A stretch of 64,000 nucleotides of DNA from Casuarina equisetifolia (taxonomy: Eukaryota > Streptophyta > Magnoliopsida > Fagales > Casuarinaceae), in contig CM052355.1 of the NCBI GenBank assembly GCA_028551475.1, forward strand, positions 26,067,580 through 26,131,579, given 5' to 3'. The notes under the pieces were generated by a model, which was not told the DNA's origin, ran no database searches, and saw nothing but the letters and a program-made list of their open reading frames with translations. The number at the start of each line of letters is the position of its first letter. The stretch's first letter is position 1. The translations under genes and the position numbers were made by a program. Positions 1 to 11,816 of this stretch are shown here, piece after piece.

Positions 1-1439
1 TTGTGGTATTTTTTGACAGCATGTAGAAGGCACTAAATCCAATTTGAAACTGATAACACTTATTATAATAAAAAAAGAAAATGGAGTATCAAGGTATGGT
101 AATGAACAAAAGAAAAGGTAAATGAAGAGAAATGATATGCGTTGAATAAAAAAAAAATCTATGTTTGTGATAAGCAATTGGTATAAGCAAGTATATAAAT
201 ATTTGCAATAAGGATAGTTAGCATTCTACTAAGTTATAGATTTTTGTGGTTTAAATTTTTGTATGTTTATGATAAGCAACCAGTGTAAACATGTATATAA
301 ATATGCCTTGTCTTGTTGGAATAATTGAGAAAAAAGAGAAAATTTTCTATAGTATAGCTCCAACTTATCTTGTTTTTTTTTTTCCTATTTTATCAAGAAA
401 GTTAAAGGAATTCTTTTTTATTATAGATGATATGCTTTGAATTGGCATAGATATTGTTCTAACATTCAAATATTTTCAATTCTCTTGGAAATAAAAGTAA
501 TTATAAAATCAAATTAAGAAATATATATATGACACTTCACTATGAAACTTCTAAAGAATGCTTTAAATTCATCTCCTTTTCTTTCTTCCTCCCCCCACAC
601 ACCCACCCCCCTCGGTTCTTTTATATAGGGCCTCAACTTGAAGTGTGCCAGAAGAAAATTGCATTTCAATCCAGGTTCAATTTTAAACTGACAAATCCTC
701 AAAGGAAACCATCAACTCATGATCGAGGATAAGGAGACTCATTTGAGCAGGTATACAAGGGAAAGAGGAAAAGGTAAAAACGCAAGTAGAGGAGGCAAAG
801 ATGTAGGCAGCTACCATAGGAAATCAAGTGATGAAGGCTGTTCCACGAAGATGAATGAATGCTTGTCAAACAGGGGACACACACACATAGGAAGCCTTCA
901 TATGTCCATGATAAGAGTTTGGTCACTTGCATCAAGATTGTCAATCGAAGAGTAATCAATAAGGGTGAAGGAAGCTTATATTTTATGCTTGCCAACGTGT
1001 TTCGAGAAAGAAAGATGAGATACGAGACTAGGACAGCGGTTTTAACTACTCGGATTTTTCCTTTAATACCCCATTGAAGATAGAAAACGGTTCAGTCGCA
1101 ACTAAGAGAAGCGTATGCAGTTCAAGAACAACAGGTTAATGGGGAGAATGAGAAAGAAAGAAAGAAAAAAAAACAAATTTAGCAAACAGGTTTAGCTATT
1201 TACGATGTGCTGATTGAAATTAAGTTTTCCATGTGTGTGATCTGAACAAGATGTAAACAAGTTTATAAAGTTGCTTGTACTGCTGGAACAATTAAGTAAA
1301 AGAGTTAATCTGATATCGCAGCTCTCATCAACATTTTACTTTAGTTTCTCGAGAAAATTTCAGGGATTTTTTTTTCGGTCATAAGAGATGATTTCTCTTG
1401 TTTGGTCATTATGTTTTTTTATTTTTTGTTGGAATACAC
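1..1439. mobile_element. Degraded retroelement-derived DNA, probably old Copia LTR and gag remnants
   Basis: No intact gene is visible. Loosely similar stretches with TATAAATA and TTGGAATAATTGAG-like words recur near 150-350, 1200-1310 and 1690-1780 and look like worn copies of one LTR. At 719-955 a basic, Arg/Gly/Lys-rich reading frame resembles the linker before a Copia gag zinc knuckle, but no complete knuckle follows. Family assignment rests mainly on the clearer Copia pol end that follows at 1440. Confidence 0.4.
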
Positions 1440-1665
1440 GGCCAACAAAAATGATCCGCTTGCTTATGCTTTTAAATCTCATTGTGGACACTTGCCTGTT
1501 GGCTATAAGAAATGGCATGACTAGATATATTATAGTCAAGCAATTGAAGATGAAACAGAGCTGAAATTTTTCTGTTCAGAAGCAAATAACAGATATCTTA
1601 ACAAGAGGTTACTGAAGAAAAAATTCCAGTAACTAAGAGAAATATTAGGAATTGATAAAGAACAC
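1440..1665 (+). mobile_element. Copia pol C-terminal fossil (RNase H end)
   Basis: The plus strand reads as the usual Copia polyprotein end: an EDETELKFFCSEANN-like stretch (family: VELKFCSSxDQxADIFTK) followed by LLKKKFQ and LREILGI. It is a short, broken, old remnant. It lies tail-to-tail with another Copia end on the opposite strand at 1895-2340. Confidence 0.7.
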
Positions 1666-1894
1666 GTTAAGCGCAAAAATGTTGTCCTTCAACTGCTACA
1701 TAAAGTTACTATTAGTTTGCAACAAGCATAGGTAGCATTCTACTCAGGTGCTGGAACAATTGAGAGAGAAAAAAAAAATTCTAATTTTGCAATTCCAACC
1801 TCCCTTTTACGGCACATATTTAAACAAATAGTAACCAACAACCAAAAAAACATATTAGTCTAACACAAGAAGTAGAGCTTTAAGTTCTTTATAT

Positions 1895-2340
1895 TGCTAT
1901 CTTCACAACACTTTGGTGAAGATGTCTGCTACTTGAATTTCGACACTACACTTGTCGTCCTTGCGTGGCATATTAGGATTTTGACCTTTAAGATTTTTAG
2001 TTTGCTGCAATCAGATATCATGGTTGTACCATATTCCTTTTCACCCATATCTTCAAGAATTCTTCTGTCATATTGTTCAGCATGTGCTTGAAGCAACTGT
2101 CACATTCTAAGGTTCAACTGAAGACAGGGCAACCACTTATTTCTTGTATGTCCAAGAAAACATGGTTAATCCAATGGTAAAGGCATAACCACTTGTGCTT
2201 ATTATATCATCAGCAAACCCAGCTAATCATGGTCGGTATGCCCCATTAATCTAGCCTCTTTGGACACCTTATAAAATAACCCAAGTTCCTCAGTGCCTTG
2301 CAGGTGTCTTATCATCCTGGCATCTTTCAAGTAGGTTTGA
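1895..2340 (-). mobile_element. Copia RT/RNase H C-terminal fossil
   Basis: On the minus strand one reads ARMIRHLQGTEELGLFYK, then a GHTDHD...GFADDIISTSGYAFT stretch, a VVALSS motif, RRILEDMG, and the terminal QVADIFTKVL. This is the order of a Copia RNase H domain and polyprotein end. It is broken and old, with material missing between RRILEDMG and QVADIFTK. Confidence 0.8.
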
Positions 2341-3086
2341 CAAGGAATTTGCATAAACTTAATCATCAAATGCACTAAATTGCTTCCCATGGTCTAGTTC
2401 CATGTTAAGTAGGAAGAGAAAGATCCAAAGTGATTTTATTTCTTAAACAAATCCTACCCACCAATTCTTGTTGCCTCACACGGCAAGAAATTTTTCAAAC
2501 CAAGGCCTTGGTGTACGCTAGAGGCAGCGATTTCACTCATCAAGAAGATTAGACCATTTGGAAACCAATTCATTTAACAAGAATATTGCGTTCACTAGTG
2601 ACAAAGTAAAAGGTCCAATCGATTTCAAATTATGAGGTCAACTAGATCAATCATTACGAAGCTCAACAATAGCCTTGTAGGCCCAAAACCAACATTGCAT
2701 TAAGACCTCTCATATTTCAGCATATCCAAAAATTAACACACGAGAGCAAGAGCAAGTGAGAAGTTTATTTATCACAAAACAAGATAATACAAAGGCTTAA
2801 AAACGTACTCTTAACATAAATAAACAGTTTATTTTCATAAATCATCACAATTGTTGAAGCCAGAATTTCTGCCTCGCAGGATTAAGAATAAACCAAAGGC
2901 AAGGCATCTCAGAGGCTTGATAACAAAAGGGCGAATAAAATTACAAAAGCAGCTGAAACGAACTAGAACCTGATTCTGGTCTTCCGTTTCATCCGCAATT
3001 ATTAAACTATAGCTACTGTGGTCCATTCCCCGGAGCCAAGAACCGGTTGTTCACGTCTTTTTTCACTGAACCAGCCAACAATTCAA
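2341..3086. other. Intergenic, no gene seen; right part is dirigent 3' flank
   Basis: Stops crowd all frames. The part next to 3087 should contain the dirigent 3' UTR on the minus strand. I could not place a polyadenylation site with confidence. Confidence 0.4.
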
Positions 3087-3632
3087 TTAATAATGTACCA
3101 CAGTTACGTTGCACCGGATGACCGAATATCGGCTAGGCCTGTCCAAGGAATATGTCTCGAAAGTAGCGTAGCCCCTGCCAAAACGGAATTTCCCTGTCCC
3201 AGACACCACCGACAACTCTCTTACAGGCTCAAACTGCTTGCTAATACCTTGAATTTGTAAAGTACTCCCGTTGAACTGCTTATTTGTGAACACTATTGAC
3301 ACCATAACCTGCGAATTCAACCCGTCCAGACCTGCTGTGACGTACATGCCTTGGACATGGCCAACTTGGGGTGACTTTGGATCTGGGGTTTCTGTGGCGT
3401 TGTCGTCCGTGACAAAGAGGGTACCAAACTGGGAGATGTTCCACTCATTGCCGGCAATACCTGCAACAGGGACGACCGTGGCAATGGGAGAGCCAAAGGC
3501 TGAATTGTCTTGCAAATATAAAGAAAGCTTGGTTACTTTAAGGTCAGTAGCTTCGACTAAATATATAGCCATCGCCATAACCATTGAGAGGAGTAAATAG
3601 GGAAGTATTTTCTGTGTGAAGTTTTGTGCCAT
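3087..3632 (-). CDS. Dirigent protein, secreted, intact single-exon gene
   Basis: This open frame encodes 181 residues, the normal size for plant dirigent proteins. Residues 1-28 form a signal peptide (hydrophobic LPYLLLSMVMAMAIYLVEA). The mature part carries dirigent-family landmarks: GHVQGMYVTAGLDG, VSIVFTNKQFNGSTLQI, then VRELSVVSGTGKFRFGRGY near residues 138-156 and a hydrophobic VVHY end. The family forms apoplastic beta-barrels that steer radical coupling of monolignols and related phenols in lignan and lignin chemistry. The VVSGTGKFRFGRGY block and divergent N-terminal half suggest a DIR-b/d type, whose substrates are mostly unknown. Several Asn-X-Ser/Thr sites (NIS, NAT, NGS, NVT) suggest N-glycosylation. 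There is no intron, as is usual. The start is the first Met before the signal peptide, about 100 bp below a TATA box. Opposite-strand frames here are shadows. Confidence 0.95.
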   Translation of the reverse strand: MAQNFTQKILPYLLLSMVMAMAIYLVEATDLKVTKLSLYLQDNSAFGSPIATVVPVAGIAGNEWNISQFGTLFVTDDNATETPDPKSPQVGHVQGMYVTAGLDGLNSQVMVSIVFTNKQFNGSTLQIQGISKQFEPVRELSVVSGTGKFRFGRGYATFETYSLDRPSRYSVIRCNVTVVHY

Positions 3633-3727
3633 GGGAGATGGCGGTTGATCAGGCGAACAAGGAATAGATGAGATGGGAAAATTATGAGTTTTTGATTTCG
3701 AATTTCTAGTTGGTGTGTGATGGTCTG

Positions 3728-3736
3728 TATTTATAG
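3728..3736 (-). promoter_or_regulatory. TATA box of the dirigent gene
   Basis: The minus strand reads CTATAAATA about 95 bp upstream of the dirigent ATG, which fits a core promoter with a short 5' UTR. Confidence 0.65.
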
Positions 3737-3744
3737 TTAGATGA

Positions 3745-4029
3745 GTTAGAAACTGTGTTGCTTAGTCAAGATCTTTTTTTTTTTTGTTTTTTAATGATAT
3801 TCCATGCAAAATGCGGAAGGCCCCGTCATCTCTGGACTCTCATCACTGGAATTATTGATTTTGTTCACTTGCCTCATTTTTTTTTAAAAAAAAAAACTCG
3901 TTCATATGAATATGAAGAAAGATGAACTCCTTAGTAAAAAATTATGATTAAGATTAACAAACTTATCATCAAATTGTCTTGAAAAATAAAGGATCTAATC
4001 ATTCAACCGACGCACATAAATAATACCTT
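3745..4029. other. Intergenic, upstream of the dirigent gene
   Basis: AT-rich with T and A tracts. It probably holds upstream promoter sequence for the dirigent gene. No specific element could be assigned. Confidence 0.4.
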
Positions 4030-4227
4030 GTGACCTTTGAAGACAATTCAAAATTGCAATATGCAACGATAAACTATCCTAAACAAAAGTGGGATGTTGA
4101 TAAACTTCGTCAAGCAAAGCTTAGCACCGTTTGGAGGGGTGTGGCTGGCTTTGGTCAGTATCTCCTTCTTAGTGACCGTAAAGTGCACATTCTCAATCTA
4201 GGAGCTCATGGTCCTTCGTGGTCCTGA
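4030..4227 (+). other. Coding-like 65-residue frame, unrecognised, possibly an orphan exon
   Basis: The frame has protein-like composition: KQKWDVDKLRQAKLSTVWRG, then a GFGQYLLLSDRKVHILNLGAHGPSW stretch with alternating hydrophobic strands and a Gly/Pro end. It is higher in GC than its flanks and ends shortly after AHGPSW. I cannot match it to a family from memory. It may be a relic exon of a moved gene or a chance frame. No partner exon was seen nearby. Confidence 0.3.
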
Positions 4228-5079
4228 TTTTATTTATTTTTGGAAGTTTCTATTTTCAAAATAATCTAAAGTGGAAAGCACAACATCTACTGTAAGATGG
4301 AGCATATCTTTTTACCCTAAATCAGGAATATTTAGTTCAAAATCTTTTTCACCTTGATTCATCTAACACTTTCTCTTATTTAATCTTTTCTTTTCCATAG
4401 AGGCGCATTTGATATAGGCCGTTAAGAGGAACATATTCTTTTCAAAAATCAACTTATAAGCGCAGGATACTTTCTTTCGATTAAGCAGAATTTGAAATCA
4501 ATTTTTTAGTTATATGTGATTATTATCCACATTGTAATATATCCCCACACCACATTAGTTCCATACTTAGTACATCCAACCAAAATGCTTAAACACAATC
4601 AATCAAAGTTCATAAAAATATTTGAAAAAAAATGTAAACTTTGATACTATATAAAAAGACTCGTGTCTTTTACAGAAGCAGACTGATAACTCTTCCACAC
4701 CCCGGTTAAGCATCTTCATCGAGACATTATTGACTAATTTTCCTTTCCTGTCTTTTGGACCACTGGGTCGTCTAACAACAAGCAAGAGCTAGTGACTATT
4801 TCAGATCTCTTTCCCAATCGCTCATCACTTACAAGCACAGCTCCACTCTGATCAATTCTTTGTCTAATGTTGTCATCTAGACAACGAGTGTAAGTACACA
4901 CTCTGTTACTTACACTCACCTCTCCAAAAAAAGTTTCCCCTAGTAAAGTGCTGAAATTTCGATAATAGGTTCGAACTTCTTACATCCTTCTAATTTGCTG
5001 CCATGTATAAAATGCATTATATTGCAACACGTGAATTGAGCCCTGGTTGCCTTGTTGGAAGAACAATTTGAGCAGAATT
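4228..5079. other. Intergenic, nothing recognised
   Basis: AT-rich, with only short frames. The two overlapping minus-strand frames around 4603-4919 show no family motif. Confidence 0.4.
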
Positions 5080-5590
5080 TGGATCCAAGCTCCCATTGAT
5101 GCTTGAAAGAGAAATGAGTTTTGCTCCTCTCAGAATCGGAGATCCATCACCAAGAGCTGGGACTGTAACTCCACCACTCAGGATTGTGACTGACAATCAT
5201 CCTGTAATCACTCCTAACCACGTGCAGATCTCCCCACGAAACAGCCTGTGAAGCCTTACGTAGTTCATACTCCAATAGCACTTCATGCACTTAAGAATTT
5301 AGCTAGGAGTGCGCAGGCAAGACTGACAACACACAGTTATGCTCACACCTCAGCCTTCAAGCTTTACATACGTGTTGAGTCCTCCAGCTCAGGCCCATCC
5401 AACAAGCGAAGGTACCAGGAACTTGCACCAGTGAGTAGGCTCAACATGCAGTGGGCTTCACCGAGGCCACTTACCAGAAGAAGCAACGTGAGGGAAGAAG
5501 TTGGGGATCCCATAGACGAGGTTCAAACCGACACATCAAGGTCAGGGCCAGCGGGACAGACTCGAGACTTTCAAGGATGTTAGGAAATTA
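5080..5590 (+). other. GC-richer gene-like remnant, unrecognised
   Basis: This stretch has balanced base composition unlike its surroundings. The plus strand reads SFAPLRIGDPSPRAG, then PPLRIVTDNHPVITPNHV, and after a break a 111-residue frame (5248-5583) rich in Ser, Arg and Pro. It looks like a worn piece of a Ser/Pro-rich protein. I do not recognise the family and do not claim a working gene. Confidence 0.3.
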
Positions 5591-8309
5591 CTAGGAAGCT
5601 TCGGATTAGGAAGCTAGTAGTACTATAAATCTATGTATGCCATTTTTGTGTTCCTAAAACTGTTTTTTTTTTTTGTGATTCGTACTAACCTTTATACAGT
5701 CAAGCATTATCTAGTACCTTGCTAGTGTCAACTTCGTTCTTTCTCTATTTCACTATGCTGTTATCGAAAACAAAAAGGGCTCCCACTTGGTGAATGTCCA
5801 AGCCCAAGAAGAAGGCTTCGGATAGAATGACTTCATACGGTTAATTTCTTTTTTCTTTTTCTTCTCCTGCTGCGGCTACGTTTCCAACTATGACATCCTT
5901 TTATCTTATTTAGGGGTCCTTGTTGCCCATTGGAAATTGATCTGATTCAGCATCGTGTTGCTTTCTCGTCGTATAAACAGAGTGAATGGACAAGACTTCA
6001 GGCCTCTAATACGGAATTAAATATGAGATTAGTGCCAAACGTGGACAAAAATATATATAACCTAACAAAGAAAATATCTGTCTTTCTGTCACACAAAGTT
6101 TGTCATATTATTTTAGTTGAATTTTACACCCACATGGAAAGCTGCAAGTATGGACGCCAGATATTGGTTGAAACAATCTGACTTTTGCAAGCAAATGTTT
6201 CCTCGACTCTAATATGCTTTTTTATTGCTAATGTAAGCCATTTGAATTTGAGTATAGCTGATAAGGTGTAGAAGTAAACGCTCCACAGGATGAAACAATT
6301 GACTTTTGCATACAAATCTTTTCCTCACTTGAAATTGTTTTTTCCCTATTTCTATCAATCACGTTTGTCGTGGGACTACTCCGCAATATGCTTTATTCTT
6401 TAAAAAGATAGAAGTCTAACTTGTGGGATGCATGAGTTTGGTTGAAGAACTATTTGAATAAAGATGTCAAACAAAGAAATATACAATCAGTTAAGGATGA
6501 AAAACTATCTGGAAAGTTTTTCCAATATATGATGATATCATGGATGATAATGTTGTGATCGAGGATTCTTAGACACTACATTTTCAGTTGTAAATACACT
6601 GTGATCACCCTTGTATACTTAGTATAGTTCTTCTTTAAAATATATAACAATTATCAATACAAGAAAAGATTAAAGACATACTCTTGTGATGGGATCATTC
6701 ATGATAAATAGGATCTCCTTAAGTCACAAAATATGTTGAATATATAGGTTTTTAGTTGTTTCAAAAATATTTTTAATACAATAAAATTCATCTTTTATAA
6801 ACTTTTTAATGACTTCAAGTGCAATATATTCAAACCTAACAATATTCCTAAGAATCTAACTATTTTCTCATTTCAAATAGTACAAACAATAGGGAAATAC
6901 ACAAATTTAAATATATACTACCTTAAAACTTTTTTTTTTTTGCATGACTAAAAAGTCAATTGATCCTTATATGCCAAGATACCTAAAATGGCATCATGTT
7001 AAGATATAATCTCTAGGTGAGACCAAGTTGTCATTAAGAATTGGCATTATGAGAACAAGGACTCTTAGATTTATCAAAAGTATTATATATATCACAATTT
7101 TATTTTAAAAGTCTACAAGAAAATATACTATATCTCTTGCATACAAGTGGCCTTAAATTTCCAATCATATTATAATTAGTTGTTGAGGGATGATTGAATA
7201 TTGTAACTACACAATTTCATACTAGTTGACTTTAGGTTTTTTAATAATGATTGTTTTCCGTGCAAGGTGATTTAAAGCTACCAAAGTTAATATTAACCTA
7301 AAAAGGAGTTTAGATTAGTTTAATTAAAATTTATTTTTATATTTTTAAGTCTTATTTTCTTTATGATTTAACCATGAGATGCAGTGCATTATCTAGCTTG
7401 CTTTTATTTTATTTTTTTTTTATTTTTACTTTATGATGTGGCCTTGAGATGTGATGTAATAGATGGATTTTATTTACCTTCATGGTGTGGCAGTGAGAAG
7501 CAATATATGGTCTAAGTTGCACAATCTGCCAAAAGTAGTAAAGAAGAAATAAATAGTGCAAATAAATATCACAACAATATATGTGGTTTGGCTTAAACTT
7601 ACTCTTGAGCCAATATCCACTTTCACGTAATCAACTTAGTTAGACGGCCCCTTTTACTACACAGAACAAAAGATTACACCTTCTCTCTTACAACTACACA
7701 ACTTCATGCTCATAGAAAAATCACACCAAAACTTGCTTGACCTCGGCCTTCACATTGTCTAAAACGATGTACAAACGCTACTTCTTTCTTCAAATACGCA
7801 TAACAAACAAAAAGCCCTATATGCTTGCGCGGTTAGGTTTTCTTCACATAAAAGCCAATTTTAGATTTTGATGTTCACATAAATGCTTCAACTATTTAGC
7901 AATTCATAGCACAATGAGTCAAATATAGTAGATTACAAGATGAGGAAACAATTAGGTCAAACTGAGACTTGAAGTGATTGGGACTGAGATTGTTGGTAAA
8001 AAGGCCTTCCTAACTTATTGGTTAGGAGATCATGGATGTAGGTGCCAAGTGTAGTTGGGTTAAACCATTTAATTGCAACATGTCATTACTAATCTATCCA
8101 CTTTATTACATAATCATATATTGAGAAAATTGTTTGCATTAAGAACACTGTGAATTACTTATTGTGGACAGAAACCCATAAAAAAAAAATGAATCAAGAA
8201 GGAAAACAAATCCTTTAAGACAAAAATAGAAGCCCATTGACACCCCCCTTTCTTAGGTTGTCATTTAAAACCAACAAACAGTACTTCATGCCTTTTCACA
8301 ACTATCATC
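5591..8309. other. Intergenic AT-rich DNA, possibly including a Copia-type LTR on the minus strand
   Basis: No coding signal is seen. 7480-8300 lies downstream, on the minus strand, of the gag relic at 8310-8760 and may hold other worn parts of that element, but I could not fix LTR borders. Confidence 0.3.
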
Positions 8310-8760
8310 CTGTTCGAGTCTTATTTGAGTTTGGGATTTTCTTCGACTTCTTTCTGTTTTTCTGTAATTATTTTTTTTTCTTTAAGTAATCTATTCTTCA
8401 CTCCCTCTATCAATAACGCATCATCAATAGCTATGTTTGTGAGTGCAATAACTAATGTTTGTCACCTATCACGTAGGGAACCTAATAAGAGCGTTGCCTA
8501 CGTTACATCTTCCGTTACCATTTTTGTATTGAAGATTTGGTTTGCTAGGTTTTGGAATTTCCTTAAATGTTTGGTCATTAGTTTTCCTCTAGTATATTTC
8601 ACACTTACCAACCTTTTGAGTAAGACTGCCTTATTTTGAGATGACCTTCACTCATAAAGACTTTCAAACTTCTTTCATAGCTCTTAAGTATTATTTTCTT
8701 TAATGATGTGGATATATATATTATGAAACTATGTAATATGTGCAACAATTTTCTAATCCA
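8310..8760 (-). mobile_element. Copia gag fossil (UBN2-type)
   Basis: Read on the minus strand the region gives FQNLANQIFNTKM, LLLGSLRDRWQTLVIALTN and VKNRLLKEKK. This is the order of the Copia gag domain (FxxLxNQL, LLxSLPxSWETLVxSLSN, VKxSLLxEE). It is old and broken. The plus-strand frame at 8325-8639 is only its shadow. Confidence 0.7.
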
Positions 8761-9718
8761 ATTTTTTATGCTCCTTATTGATCATACTTGAGACAGAATT
8801 GAATCACAATTCACAAGGTTGCACAAATTTCTACAAGTTTACTTATGGTTCCAAATACTGTAATTTGATGAATTCAACATAATTATGTCTTTATCACTAT
8901 TGCTTATTCATAAATTTCAAAATAATAGGACTGCAAAATATCAAATGATAAACACCAATAAAAGAAGAAAAAGAAAAAACTGTACCTTTTTTCTAATTGT
9001 TAATTGTTGATCGTTAAATATTGACTTTTCTGTTGACTATTGAACAAATCCGACCAAACTAGGTTATCCAGGCCCAATGGTAGAAGCCCAAACTAACAGC
9101 TTGTTTTGGTCCATAACAATCAACTATTATGGTCCAAAAATCGAACCTTTTTGGGTGGAGCCTAGATGAATTTTTGATTCAAACCAAAACGCCTTGGACC
9201 AAGCCTAAACAAATTTTTGTGGCCCACATTCGAAAAGAAATTATTGCCCAAATTGAAACCGATCCGTTTCTAATCAGCTCATGGGTTTCACGCGTAGGGG
9301 AACAGGTTTTGCATGGGCTTTGCGCACTGACCAGAATTTGCAAAAATGTTTCACAGGCTAATTGCCACGCGGCTCATCTTCCCTTGCTTCCCTTCTTTTC
9401 CCTTTATTCTAGTTTTTTTCTCAAATAAAAAAAAATGCACTTTTTCATAAGCCAAATGTTTCAAAGCCTAGAGCTCAAGATACTGATTTAATAAACTTAC
9501 AAGAGAAATATGATTTGATTCATTCAGGCTTTTGTGTGTGTGTGTGTTTGTGAAAGAAACCCATTAGGTGTTTGATCAAGTGCCCAAGTTTGAACTTTTG
9601 CTTGCAAGAGACTACAAACCAACCCGTTCTATGGATTGTTTCCCATAACCAAATCATTGCTACTTTAATTTGACACAAATTTATTAAATAATCGAAGTAA
9701 CATAATACCACCAAAAGA
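8761..9718. other. Intergenic; contains an unrecognised 99-residue frame at 9129-9428
   Basis: 9000-9420 is rich in repeated GGCCCAA/GGTCCAAA words and somewhat GC-richer than its flanks, as in many plant LTRs. The plus-strand frame at 9129-9428 has no recognised motif. A (TG)n run sits near 9533-9548. Confidence 0.3.
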
Positions 9719-10235
9719 TGGTTAGAGTTAATGGGTTAGTTAGTGAGCCTAATCAAAATATGGGCTTCTTGAAGTATGTAACATGATGTAGGAAATATGA
9801 AGAAAGGGATCAAGAAACTCTTTGAAAAAGAGGTAATACATTGTTTCCCTTTGTAGAAATTCCAAAGATTAAGGTTCCACTATCTTGGTAATAGAGCGCA
9901 CCTATTATCTTCATGTTTTTATTAACTATTCTTTTATAATTGTTGATGTTTGATGTTATGTTGTATGTCCTTGTTCTTCTATAAAACAAAAATGTGAATA
10001 GTGTTTTAGTTGTGTGTTTTTATTACTATTTTCAAAAGCTTTTAGCATGCTTATTTGTTATTTATACATGTACTTTCCTATTTAATGAAATCTAAGAACC
10101 ATTAGATTCAAAGACATGTGTATTTCTCTATTCAACTTTTTGTCTCCACTTTTAACTATGTCTTTCAAAGAAGTAGATCTTATAACTCACAAGTTTAGTC
10201 TCTTAAGTCTATCCAACGTCATCCTTAAATTCTCA
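9719..10235 (+). repeat. 5' LTR of Copia A
   Basis: A ~517-bp sequence starting TGGTTAG and ending TTCTCA is followed at once by a primer-binding site. Related copies occur at 19561-20049, 20501-21023 and 21478-21990; the shared word G(T/C)GCACCTA(C/T)TATCT lies near 9898, 19704, 20678 and 21654. Confidence 0.75.
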
Positions 10236-10238
10236 TTA

Positions 10239-10254
10239 GTGGTATCAAGAGCCA
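10239..10254 (+). other. Primer-binding site of Copia A
   Basis: AGTGGTATCAAGAGCC directly follows the LTR. It matches the TGGTATCAGAGC site, complementary to initiator tRNA-Met, used by plant Copia elements. Confidence 0.75.
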
Positions 10255-11816
10255 GTTCATCTCTAGAGGACATTTATGTCCTTTCTTTTTTTCTTTTTTT
10301 GTTTTTTCTTTTTTTCCATTATGGCTAGTATCCTTTTTTCATCATTTGGTGTCATTTGCTTTTCTTCTACTAATCCACCTACTCATATGATTCTAGACTT
10401 AACTTCCACTCCCTCTTTTCATCGGGAACAACTATCAAGTCTAGTATGCTAGAATGACAACATACCTAAAGCGTTAAAGATCATGGGACTTGATTGACAA
10501 AGGACTTCCTCAAGTCACTAATGAAGATGAAATTACTCTAACCAAGAGGAAAAGGCATAAGCACAACTAGGAGAAAGAGCTTAAGCCTTTTCACGTACTC
10601 TAACTTGTAATGGCTGAGTTAGCTTTTATAAGGATTTCTCATGCAAACATTGCTCATAAAGTTTTAGTTATACTTAAGAATGAGTTTCTTGGCATCCTAA
10701 AGGTACGTAAGATATGTGTTCAAGGCTTAAAGAAACTTAGAGATTATTAGAAGGGAGGAAAGGGAGTCTATAGTTGATTATTTCACCAGAATTCATAATA
10801 TAGTCAATAAAATTAGGGCCTTAGGAGAAAAGCTAACTGATAGCCATGTAGTTGAAAAAATTCATATAAGTCCTAATAAAAAGTTTGTTCTATTATTAAA
10901 ACCATCAAAAAGACAAAGGATTTTATTGTAATGCATGTGTTTGAGTTTATGAGCTCATTTAAGGCTTATGAGAAAAGAATTAGTAGAAAAAAGGAAGAAG
11001 ATCTCCAAAGATACTATCTTCAAAACTAACCTTATTCTAGATACACCTCATTCTAATGAAACCTTAAAAGACATAAAAAATAGTGAATCAAAGAACAAGT
11101 TTCCTTTATATAGGATTCACAAAAAAAAAAACCAACCACTTGGAGAAATTATATTGACATAAAGGAAAAACCCAATGCACTCATTGGTATAAATTTGGCC
11201 ACACTAAAAGAATTGTAATCTTAAAGAACAACCTTAAACCAATTTCAATGAAGATAAAGAAACTAGAACAAATGCTTTTTTTTTTATATATGTCTTACTA
11301 TAACCAATCAAGATCTTTATGTGTGGTACCTTGACAATGGGTCTAGCAATCATATAACCCTTGTTCTAGTACATTTAGCATGCCAAACAAGTCCTATAAG
11401 TCTTAGGTGAAGTTAGGCAATGATATTTTCTTAGATGTCATGGGAATAGGTTATGTTCTCATTAGAACTTCACTTGGCACTAAGAAAATTTGTGATGTTC
11501 TCTATGTTCCAACATAAACACTTAATCTTCTTAGTGTTGGTCAAATGATGGAACATGATTATATGCTATTGTTTAAAGGGAAGCATTGTTGGATCAATGG
11601 AGATAATGATTAAAGAAAGGAGATTGATATGGGAGATATGAAAAACTCTAGAAATTTTCCCATTTGGTTAAAGTATGAAACTCTATAAATCTTGATTACT
11701 TTTAAAGGTAAATGTTGGCTATGGCAAAAGAGATTTAGTCACTTGAACTTTTGTTCCTCAAGAGAAATGCAAGACTTAGACCTTGTAGAGGAGTTGCCAA
11801 TAGTGAAGATGACTGA
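10255..11816 (+). mobile_element. Copia A: gag, protease and pre-integrase fossil
   Basis: The plus strand shows an ESIVDYFTRIHNIVNKIRAL gag stretch near 10770-10835, a protease-region remnant with TLNLLSVGQMMEHDY near 11515-11560, and a pre-integrase motif (WQKRFSHLNF) near 11725. The element is broken by many changes. It continues at 17803 beyond an inserted Athila-like element. Confidence 0.8.

Noticed and set aside
3271-3600. 109-residue plus-strand frame
   Set aside because: It lies antisense to the dirigent gene and has no family motif; a shadow.
8325-8639. Hydrophobic 104-residue plus-strand frame
   Set aside because: It is antisense to a Copia gag relic whose motifs explain the region.
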